In this document: one piece after another, positions 29,055 to 36,608 of the stretch
Numbering within the stretch: the stretch's first letter is position 1
Layout of the letters: each line of letters starts with the position of its first letter
From: a bacterium
GTDB taxonomy: Bacteria; SM23-31; JAUVVT01
NCBI GenBank assembly: GCA_030616165.1
Contig: JAUWXV010000005.1
Location: forward strand, 1 to 37,669
DNA length: 37,669 nt
Direction of reading: 5' to 3'
Translations under genes and position numbers: made by a program
The notes under the pieces: generated by a model
What the model was told of the DNA's origin: nothing
The model's input: the letters and a program-made list of their open reading frames with translations, nothing else
Database searches by the model: none

Positions 29055-29939
29055 ATGAATAAAAGAATATTTGAAATACCAGAAGAGGATATCCTGTGTA
29101 AGGGGCATATGGCTTGTATCGGATGTGGAGTTCCCCTTGCTATGAAGTTTATGTTAAAGGGGCTGGGTAGAAAAACGATATTGGTAGTTCCTGCCAGCTG
29201 CAATTCTGTTATAGATGGAACATATCCATTTTCGGCTTCGGGCGTTCCGCTTGTCCACGTTCCTATAGCTGCGGCAGCAGCGATAGCTTCCGGAATCAGG
29301 GCAGGGCTTGATATGATAGGTGATATAGAGACAACTGTAGCAGCCTGGGCAGGAGATGGAGGAACTTATGATATAGGTTTTCAGGCACTATCCGGCGCTT
29401 CTGAAAGAAATGAAAATATTATATATGTCTGCTATGATAATGAGGCATATATGAATACTGGAATTCATAGAAGTTCCGCAAGCCCATTTTTGGCCTGGAC
29501 AACTACAACCCCTTTATCATCTCCGAAGAATGTCCCCAAAAAAAATATAGATTTTATTATGGCAGAGCACAAAATCCCATATATTGCCACTGCTTCTATT
29601 GCTTTTCCAGATGATTTTATAAAAAAATTTGCTACTGCTAAAAATATTAGAGGTATGAGATTTATACATATTTTAATACCTTGTCAAGCTGGTTGGAAAA
29701 CAAATCCTTCAAAGACCGTGAAAATAGCAAGACTGGCTGTTCAAACCGGAATTTTCCCATTATTTGAAATAAAATCCGGGAAAATTACTCTTAATTATAA
29801 TGAAAAGGATGTCCCCGTTGAGGAATATTTTAAATTGCAGGGAAGATTCAGCCATCTGAAGAAAAAAGATATAATCAATATTCAAAGGGATGTTGACAGA
29901 AATTGGAAAAGGATAATTAAATTGACAAAAGTTGTATAA
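29055..29939 (+). CDS. porB: Pyruvate/2-oxoacid:ferredoxin oxidoreductase beta subunit (TPP-binding)
   Basis: GHMACIGCGVPLAMKFML, AWAGDGGTYDIGFQALSGASERNENIIYVCYDNEAYMNTG. Start 29055 or 29028. Confidence 0.92.
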   Translation: MNKRIFEIPEEDILCKGHMACIGCGVPLAMKFMLKGLGRKTILVVPASCNSVIDGTYPFSASGVPLVHVPIAAAAAIASGIRAGLDMIGDIETTVAAWAGDGGTYDIGFQALSGASERNENIIYVCYDNEAYMNTGIHRSSASPFLAWTTTTPLSSPKNVPKKNIDFIMAEHKIPYIATASIAFPDDFIKKFATAKNIRGMRFIHILIPCQAGWKTNPSKTVKIARLAVQTGIFPLFEIKSGKITLNYNEKDVPVEEYFKLQGRFSHLKKKDIINIQRDVDRNWKRIIKLTKVV

Positions 29940-30123
29940 GATATTTACTAAAGGTTCTATTAAAAACAAGGTTTGAATGTATCGAATTTAATGTAAAAGT
30001 TTGTTTCTCTCCATCTTGAATATGCTTATTAGAATTGAATAGTGCTAATTCTTTAATACTATTAATATGAATACTGTGATATCTTGATATTTTGAAGTTA
30101 AACTAATTCGGAGGCAGTTTGAA

Positions 30124-31467
30124 ATGGCAAGGAAAATAATTGTTATGGGTGTAGTTTTGCTGTTTATGCTTGTTTCTCCTGCATTTGCTGAAGAGGAGGC
30201 TCATCATGCTGTATCTCTTCCTTTGATTACCATCGTTCCTTTTATAGTTATGTTACTTTGTATAGCATTAATTCCTTTGATAAAGGAACATTGGTGGGAG
30301 GATAACTGGCACAAGTTGATAATAAGCTGTATACTTGGAATTCCTATGGGGATTTATATTTTATTTCATGATTATATTGAACTTTTAGAAACTATGGAAG
30401 AATATTTGTCCTTTATTATATATGTTGGTTCGCTTTTTGTCGTGGCAGGGGGGGTTATGCTTAAAGGAGATGTCAAGGTATCTCCAAAAGTTAATACCCT
30501 TTTTATTGGTATTGGAGGTCTCCTTGCTTCTTTTATAGGAACCCCGGGTGCGAGTGTTCTTTTAATAAGACCGGTTTTAAGGATAAATTCAGGAAGAAAA
30601 TATGTAATGCACACAGTCATATTTTTTATATTTGTTGTGAGCAATATTGGAGGCTGTTTGACCCCACTTGGAGACCCACCTCTCTTTTTAGGTTATCTTA
30701 ACGGAGTCCCTTTTTCCTGGACATTTATGCTCTGGCCAAACTGGCTCTTTATGATTTCTATACTTTTATTAATTTACTATGTTGTCGATAGTTATTTGCT
30801 TAAAAGGGAAGGATTAAAACAGATAGAAGCAGGAATAAAACCTGAGGAACCTTTTAAGCTTGAGGGATTAATAAATTTTTTATGGCTTCTGGGGATTATA
30901 CTTTCAGTTGCTTTCCTGCCGATATTCCCATTAAGAGAATTAGTAATGCTTGCAATGGTGGCATTATCATTAATAACAACATCAAAAGGATTAAGGAGAG
31001 AAAATAAATTCACATACAATCCGATAATCGAGGTTGCTTTTTTATTTTTTGGGATATTCTTGACGATGATTCCTGCCCTTATTATTCTAAAAAGTAGAGG
31101 CGGAGAACTTGGTGTAGCCGAACCCTGGCATTTCTTCTGGATTACAGGGATACTATCCTCATTTCTTGATAATGCTCCGACATATCTTACATTTTTTAAT
31201 CTTGCTCAAGGGCTTCAGGCTTCAGGTAATTTAGTTGCAAATACCGGGATTCCAGTGGAAATTCTAAAGGCAATTTCCCTTGGGGCGGTATTTATGGGTG
31301 CAAATACATATATTGGAAACGGACCGAATTTTATGGTTAAAGCCATTTCTGACGAAGCAGGAACTAAGATGCCTTCATTTCTTGGATATATGATATGGTC
31401 TTTCGGAATTCTTATACCTCTTTTTGTTTTTAATACTTTTTTAACTTTTATATGGAAATTAATATAA
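30124..31467 (+). CDS. NhaD-like sodium:proton antiporter / citrate-transporter superfamily membrane protein
   Basis: Signal/TM N-terminus, polytopic; FIGTPGASVLLIRPVLR, SNIGGCLTPLGDPPLFLGYLNGVPF, SSFLDNAPTYLTFFNLA. Confidence 0.82.
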   Translation: MARKIIVMGVVLLFMLVSPAFAEEEAHHAVSLPLITIVPFIVMLLCIALIPLIKEHWWEDNWHKLIISCILGIPMGIYILFHDYIELLETMEEYLSFIIYVGSLFVVAGGVMLKGDVKVSPKVNTLFIGIGGLLASFIGTPGASVLLIRPVLRINSGRKYVMHTVIFFIFVVSNIGGCLTPLGDPPLFLGYLNGVPFSWTFMLWPNWLFMISILLLIYYVVDSYLLKREGLKQIEAGIKPEEPFKLEGLINFLWLLGIILSVAFLPIFPLRELVMLAMVALSLITTSKGLRRENKFTYNPIIEVAFLFFGIFLTMIPALIILKSRGGELGVAEPWHFFWITGILSSFLDNAPTYLTFFNLAQGLQASGNLVANTGIPVEILKAISLGAVFMGANTYIGNGPNFMVKAISDEAGTKMPSFLGYMIWSFGILIPLFVFNTFLTFIWKLI

Positions 31468-31575
31468 ACTGAAAAAATAAAAAAGTTGACTTTATAAAAA
31501 AAGTTATTATATTGTTTAAAATATTTTATTATAAAATAAATTTTTTTCTTATATAAATTTAATTGATTTTAAAAA

Positions 31576-31638
31576 GGACTTGATAAACCAAGCCTCTACA
31601 AATATTTTTATTTTGCAGGTGTTTGATTTATCGAACCC
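31576..31638. repeat. Inverted-repeat element upstream of nuo operon, related to 21783-21921
   Basis: GGACTTGATAAACCAAGCCTCTACAAAT ... GTTTGATTTATCGAACCC. Confidence 0.72.
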
Positions 31639-31759
31639 ATAATTGAAATATATTTATTTGTTTATGATTAAGTTGAAATAAAAAATTTTACTAAATTTCA
31701 ATTAGTAATTTAATCCACAGTTTTAAACCTCGTTTAAAAGATATCTCTTAAATAGTAAT

Positions 31760-32125
31760 ATGTTAAAAGAATATCTTCCTATATTAATTTTATTGATATT
31801 TGCGTTTGTTTTTGCATTTGGAATTCTTTTACTCTCGCATTTTGTGGGACCCAGAAAATATAGTGATGTAAAGGGAGAACCTTATGAATCAGGAATAAAA
31901 CCGTTTATGGATGCACGGGTCAGGTTCTCTGTAAAATTTTATATTATTGCAGTGTTGTTTATAATATTTGATGTTGAGATAGTCTTTTTATATCCCTGGG
32001 TGGTAGTATATAAAGAGATTGTTTCCCAGGGGATTTTTATTTTTATCGAGATGATTGTTTTTGTAGTAATACTTTTAATAGGATATTTTTATTTATGGAA
32101 AAGGGGTGCATTTGAATGGGAATAG
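31760..32125 (+). CDS. nuoA: NADH-quinone oxidoreductase subunit A
   Basis: [53 protein letters not shown]. Confidence 0.96.
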   Translation: MLKEYLPILILLIFAFVFAFGILLLSHFVGPRKYSDVKGEPYESGIKPFMDARVRFSVKFYIIAVLFIIFDVEIVFLYPWVVVYKEIVSQGIFIFIEMIVFVVILLIGYFYLWKRGAFEWE

Positions 32126-32595
32126 AGAATTTGTTAAAAAGTAATATTCTTGTAACCACAGTAGATGCTGTTGTTAATTGGGGGAGGAAGTATTCTCTAT
32201 GGCCAATGCCGATGGGGACTGCGTGCTGTGCTATTGAGTTGATGAGCACTCTTGCATCGAGGTATGATATGGGAAGGTTCGGAGCAGAAAGACTCAGTTT
32301 TTCTCCAAGACAGGCTGATTTGATGATTGTTGCCGGGAGAGTTTCAATTAAGATGATGCCAGTTGTAATAAGAATCTGGGAAGAAATTCCTGAGCCAAAA
32401 TGGTGCATTGCTATGGGTGCTTGTGCTTCTTCCGGCGGGGTTTTTGACACTTATACGCTGGTTCAGGGAATTGACCAGTTTATACCTGTTGATGTTTATA
32501 TACCTGGATGCCCGCCAAGACCCGAGGGTGTTCTGGATGCATTGGTAAAGATTCAAAAACTTGTCGAGCAGGACAGCATTAAAAAGCGAAAATAA
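32116..32595 (+). CDS. nuoB: NADH-quinone oxidoreductase subunit B
   Basis: [25 protein letters not shown]..., [49 protein letters not shown]. Confidence 0.97.
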   Translation: MGIENLLKSNILVTTVDAVVNWGRKYSLWPMPMGTACCAIELMSTLASRYDMGRFGAERLSFSPRQADLMIVAGRVSIKMMPVVIRIWEEIPEPKWCIAMGACASSGGVFDTYTLVQGIDQFIPVDVYIPGCPPRPEGVLDALVKIQKLVEQDSIKKRK

Positions 32596-32608
32596 TCACA
32601 TTTTAAAA

Positions 32609-33103
32609 ATGAATAAAAGACCAGAAATTGAAGAAATAAAAGCAAGATTTCCTGAAAGTTATGTCAGGGATGAAGAGTTTAGAGGAGATATTTCTATTGT
32701 AGTTAGAAAAGAAAGAATTTTTGATATTTTTAAATTTCTGAAAGAAGATGAAAATTTTCTTTATGATTATCTTGTAGATATAACCTGTATAGATTATTTA
32801 AAACTTAACGAGATAGAAAGATTTGCTGTTGTTTATCATCTTTATACTCACAAAAATAATTCCCGAATAAGGATAAAAGCACTTGTTCCAGAAAAAGATA
32901 CAGTTATTTCCTCAGTGTGTTCACTTTGGAAGGGCGCAAATTGGATGGAGCGAGAGGTTTTTGACCTTTTTGGTATTGAGTTTATTGGACATCCGGATTT
33001 GAGTAGAATATTGACACCGGATGATTTTATTGGTCATCCCTTGAGAAAAGATTATCCCCTTAAAGGACGCGGGGAAAGAGAAAATTTTAAAGTTGTAAAA
33101 TAA
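32609..33103 (+). CDS. nuoC: NADH-quinone oxidoreductase subunit C
   Basis: PSLWKGANWMEREVFDLFGIEFIGHPDLSRIL-type motif (here CSLWKGANWMEREVFDLFGIEF), DDFIGHPLRKDYPL. ATG 32609 preferred; track start 32561 overlaps nuoB. Confidence 0.93.
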   Translation: MNKRPEIEEIKARFPESYVRDEEFRGDISIVVRKERIFDIFKFLKEDENFLYDYLVDITCIDYLKLNEIERFAVVYHLYTHKNNSRIRIKALVPEKDTVISSVCSLWKGANWMEREVFDLFGIEFIGHPDLSRILTPDDFIGHPLRKDYPLKGRGERENFKVVK

Positions 33104-33122
33104 ATTTATTCAAGATTACGCA

Positions 33123-34319
33123 ATGGAAGAGAAAGATTTAGACCTTCAAACAGAAAAACTTGTATTAAACTTTGGCCCACAACATCCATCAACTCATGGG
33201 ACGCTTCGTATTGTTATGGAATTGTCAGGTGAAGTTGCTGTAAAAGCGACTCCGGTTATAGGATATTTACATACCGGTTTTGAAAAATTGTCAGAGCATT
33301 TGGATTATAATCAATTTATTTGTGTAACAGATAGAATGAATTATCTTTCCCCTTTGAATAACAATATAGGATTTGCCATAGCAGTAGAGAAACTTTTGGG
33401 AATAGAGGTTCCGAAAAGGGCTCAATATATCCGAGTGATTATGGCTGAACTTTCGAGGATAAGTGATCATCTTTTATCGATCGGAGCGCAGGCTCTGGAT
33501 TTGGGTGCTTTTACCGTCTTTCTTTATTTTTACGAAGAAAGAGAAAAATTATATGACCTGTTTGAATGGGCAGCAGGCTCAAGACTGACAACAACCTATA
33601 CCCGTATTGGAGGTTTGATGAGAGACCTTCCTGAGGGATTCGAAGATGCTGTAAAGAAATTCTACAAAGACCTTCCGAAGGTTATAAAAGAGGTCGAGAT
33701 TCTGCTTAATAGAAATAAAATATGGTTAGGCAGGACACGCGATATTGGTGTCGTTTCAGGGGAGGAGGCTGTTAATTATGGATTAACCGGACCTTGTTTG
33801 CGAGCGGCTAATGTTGAGTGGGATATAAGAAAAATGGAGCCTTATTCTTCATACGATGAGTTCGAGTTTGATATACCGGTTGGCGAGAACGGGGATGTTT
33901 ATGACCGTTATCTGGTTAGAATGGAAGAGATGTGCCAGAGTATGAGGATTATTGAACAGGCTGTAGAAAATCTTCCAGGGGGTCCCGTTGACATTGATAA
34001 TCCCAAGGTTAGAATTCCAAAAAAGGATGAGGTATATAATACAATGGAAGGTCTGATATACCATTTTGAGATTTTTATGAAGAATCGAGGTTTTATTCCA
34101 CCAGTTGGAGAAGTATATTCAAGTACCGAAGCACCAAATGGTGAATTGGGATTCTTTATCGTTTCGGATGGTGAAAGATGCCCATATAGAGTGAGGATTC
34201 GTCCTCCCTCTTTATTTAATTATCAGGTTTTTCCTATGATGATGGAGGGGAGGATGCTGTCTGATGCAGTTGCTATTTTAGAAAGCCTTAATATAATTGC
34301 AGGGGAACTTGATAGATAA
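33123..34319 (+). CDS. nuoD: NADH-quinone oxidoreductase subunit D
   Basis: LNFGPQHPSTHGTLRIVMELSGE, GYLHTGFEKLSE, RVRIRPPSLFNYQ, ...GELDR C-terminus. Confidence 0.97.
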   Translation: MEEKDLDLQTEKLVLNFGPQHPSTHGTLRIVMELSGEVAVKATPVIGYLHTGFEKLSEHLDYNQFICVTDRMNYLSPLNNNIGFAIAVEKLLGIEVPKRAQYIRVIMAELSRISDHLLSIGAQALDLGAFTVFLYFYEEREKLYDLFEWAAGSRLTTTYTRIGGLMRDLPEGFEDAVKKFYKDLPKVIKEVEILLNRNKIWLGRTRDIGVVSGEEAVNYGLTGPCLRAANVEWDIRKMEPYSSYDEFEFDIPVGENGDVYDRYLVRMEEMCQSMRIIEQAVENLPGGPVDIDNPKVRIPKKDEVYNTMEGLIYHFEIFMKNRGFIPPVGEVYSSTEAPNGELGFFIVSDGERCPYRVRIRPPSLFNYQVFPMMMEGRMLSDAVAILESLNIIAGELDR

Positions 34320-34338
34320 ATTTAATCATATATGACTT

Positions 34339-34806
34339 ATGGAATTTTCGCAAGAAACTAAACAAAAATTTCAGGAAATTTTATCGCATTATCCAGTGAA
34401 AACTGCTGCGGTTCTTCCCGCAGTGCATCTCGCCCAGGAGGAATTCGGGTATGTTTCTGAGGAGATTATTGAATATCTTGCAAAATTTATGGATATGTCA
34501 CCTGTCTTTCTCAAAAATACCGTAAGTTTCTATACTATGTTCAAAGGTAAGGAGACAGGAAAATATTTAATACAGGTATGTCATACTCTTTCCTGTTCTT
34601 TAATGGGTGCAGGAAATATAATAGATTATATTAAGGAAAAATTAAATATAGATGTTTGGGAGACAACCCCGGATAAAAAGTTTACTCTCGTGAAGGTAGA
34701 ATGCCTCGGTTCCTGTGGAACTGCCCCTGTGATGCAGATAAATGATGATTATTATGAAAATCTTACTGAAGAAAAAATTGATGAAATATTGAGTAGGTTG
34801 AGTTGA
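34339..34806 (+). CDS. nuoE: NADH-quinone oxidoreductase subunit E
   Basis: HLAQEEFGYVSEEIIEYLA, VCHTLSCSLMGA, VECLGSCGTAPVMQINDDYYENLTEEKIDEIL. Confidence 0.96.
   Translation: MEFSQETKQKFQEILSHYPVKTAAVLPAVHLAQEEFGYVSEEIIEYLAKFMDMSPVFLKNTVSFYTMFKGKETGKYLIQVCHTLSCSLMGAGNIIDYIKEKLNIDVWETTPDKKFTLVKVECLGSCGTAPVMQINDDYYENLTEEKIDEILSRLS
34766..34790 (+). repeat. 25-bp direct repeat, copy 1 (within nuoE 3' end)
   Basis: CTGAAGAAAAAATTGATGAAATATT; 24/25 identical to 35032-35056. Confidence 0.9.
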
Positions 34807-34877
34807 TATTTTTTATATATAGGGTTTTATAAAAATACTTTATTAGAAATAATCAAAAAAAGTATTAGTAAGAGTTG

Positions 34878-34905
34878 TCATTCCCCCGTGTACTCGGGGG
34901 AATGA
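34878..34905. repeat. Hairpin TCATTCCCCCG-TGTACT-CGGGGGAATGA
   Basis: 11-bp perfect arms; GTACTCGGGGG echoed at 10293-10305. Confidence 0.9.
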
Positions 34906-34949
34906 TAAAAGGTATTTATATTTATAATATCTGATAAATTCCCACGCAG

Positions 34950-34980
34950 GGGCGAACTTGCTTGTCCTTTGGGTTCGCCC
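34950..34980. repeat. Hairpin GGGCGAAC ... GTTCGCCC
   Basis: 8-bp perfect arms. Confidence 0.8.
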
Positions 34981-34990
34981 TTATAATGAG

Positions 34991-35032
34991 GGCTGGTAAA
35001 TCCACCAGAGGCGGACAAGCCCGCCTCTACGC
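34991..35032. repeat. GC-rich double hairpin, second copy of 10391-10434 family
   Basis: GGCTGGTAAATCCACCAGAGGCGGACAAGCCCGCCTCTACGC; stem AGAGGCGG/CCGCCTCT at 35007-35028. Confidence 0.88.
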
Positions 35033-35056
35033 TGAGGAAAAAATTGATGAAATATT
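35032..35056 (+). repeat. 25-bp direct repeat, copy 2 (nuoE 3'-end-like fragment; reads AEEKIDEILNKYK-stop to 35072)
   Basis: CTGAGGAAAAAATTGATGAAATATT, then AAATAAATACAAATGA. Confidence 0.88.
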
Positions 35057-35084
35057 AAATAAATACAAATGAATAATTAATTGA

Positions 35085-35188
35085 GGATTAGACATTATTG
35101 TCTGATCAATAATCGGGATCAGAAATTCCTGTTCGACCGTAATAACGAAGGGACAGACCCCAAGGCAAGCAGGAATGTCTGTCCTACC
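35085..35188. repeat. Cluster of degenerate REP-like palindromes (GATTAGACATTATTGTCTGATC; GGATCAGAAATTCCTGTTCGACC; GCAAGCAGGAATGTCTGTCCTACC)
   Basis: Read directly; partial matches to the GGACAGACA-NNAA-TGTCTGTCC family. Confidence 0.65.
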
Positions 35189-35219
35189 GAAAATTAAATC
35201 ATATATTTATGACAAAGTA

Positions 35220-35244
35220 CTGATGGAGATAGTAGGTCAGACAT
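35220..35244 (-). repeat. REP-like hairpin GTAGGTCAGACA-TTCT-TGTCTGAC upstream of nuoF
   Basis: Perfect stem GTCAGACA/TGTCTGAC preceded by GTAG on + strand. Confidence 0.88.
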
Positions 35245-35275
35245 TCTTGTCTGACTGATTAATAAAATAAAAGCT

Positions 35276-36517
35276 ATGAAGATTTTGCTAAAAAATATAG
35301 AAGAGCCTGATTATACCGGGTCAATTCAGGATTACAGGAGGAAGGGTGGTTATACAGCAGTCTCTAAAGCAATAAAAGAAATGACTCCGGAAGAAATAGT
35401 TGAAGAGGTAAAGAAATCGGGCATAAGAGGTAGGGGAGGAGCGGGATTTCCAACAGGAGTGAAATGGGGATTTATTCCAAAGAATACCGATAAACCCATT
35501 TATCTTATATGTAATGCGGATGAAGGTGAGCCGGGAACTTTCAAAGATAGGATTATAATCGAAAGGGACCCTCATTTGCTTTTAGAGGGGATTATTATCA
35601 CTTCCTATGCAATAAAATCACATCAGGCTTATTTATACATCAGAGGTGAGTTTGTTTATGGGGCAAATAGGTTAAATTCTGCAATAAGAGAAGCAGCAGA
35701 AGCTGGATATATCGGGAAGGATATATTAGGGAGCGGCTATAATCTTGATGTACAGATTCATCGTGGTGCCGGGGGATATATCTGTGGGGAAGAGACGGCT
35801 CTTCTTGAGTCGCTCGAAGGGAAAAGAGGATGGCCAAGAATAAAGCCTCCTTTTCCGGCAGCGGAAGGGGCGTTTAGATGTCCAACTATTGTGAATAATG
35901 TAGAAACTCTTGCCAATATTCCATTCATTATTAATAATGGTGGAGAATCTTATGCAGAAATTGGCGTAAAAAACAGTACAGGAACAAAACTCTTTTGTTT
36001 GAGCGGCCACATTAATAAACCCGGTATATATGAATTTCCGCTCGGCATTTCACTCAGAAGTCTAATTTACGAACACGGCGGTGGAATTAAAAATAACAAC
36101 AAATTGAAGGGTGTCATTCCTGGAGGTTCTTCGATGCCTGTTCTTGCGAGTGATGAAATCGATGTTTCAATGGATTTTGATTCTCTTGCAAATATCGGCT
36201 CTGCTTTAGGTTCTGCCGGGGTTATAGTTATGGATGAAACAGTCGATATGGTTGATGTTTCTCTAAACGTTGCAAAGTTCTATGCACATGAGTCATGCGG
36301 CCAGTGCACACCTTGCAGAGAGGGTATGCCGTGGATGAGGGATATAATTTCAAGAATTAAAGACGGTAAGGGGAAAAAAGAGGACATTGATACGCTATTA
36401 GATATAACTTATAATGTCGAAGGAAAAACTATATGCCCTTTTGGTGAAGCGGGAGCCTGGCCAATCAGGGCTTTTGTTAATAAATTCAGAGAAGACTTTG
36501 AGAAGCATATTAATTAA
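35276..36517 (+). CDS. nuoF: NADH-quinone oxidoreductase subunit F
   Basis: GIRGRGGAGFPTGVKWGF, CNADEGEPGTFKDR, GAGGYICGEETALLESLEGKRGWPRIKPPFPA, ESCGQCTPCREG. Confidence 0.97.
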   Translation: MKILLKNIEEPDYTGSIQDYRRKGGYTAVSKAIKEMTPEEIVEEVKKSGIRGRGGAGFPTGVKWGFIPKNTDKPIYLICNADEGEPGTFKDRIIIERDPHLLLEGIIITSYAIKSHQAYLYIRGEFVYGANRLNSAIREAAEAGYIGKDILGSGYNLDVQIHRGAGGYICGEETALLESLEGKRGWPRIKPPFPAAEGAFRCPTIVNNVETLANIPFIINNGGESYAEIGVKNSTGTKLFCLSGHINKPGIYEFPLGISLRSLIYEHGGGIKNNNKLKGVIPGGSSMPVLASDEIDVSMDFDSLANIGSALGSAGVIVMDETVDMVDVSLNVAKFYAHESCGQCTPCREGMPWMRDIISRIKDGKGKKEDIDTLLDITYNVEGKTICPFGEAGAWPIRAFVNKFREDFEKHIN

Positions 36518-36608
36518 ATTCAAATGTATTTTCTTGACATAGAAGAGATTTAACCATTTTTAATTCATCGCTTAGCAATGAATTAGAAATAAGAAATTTG
36601 ACAGGTTT

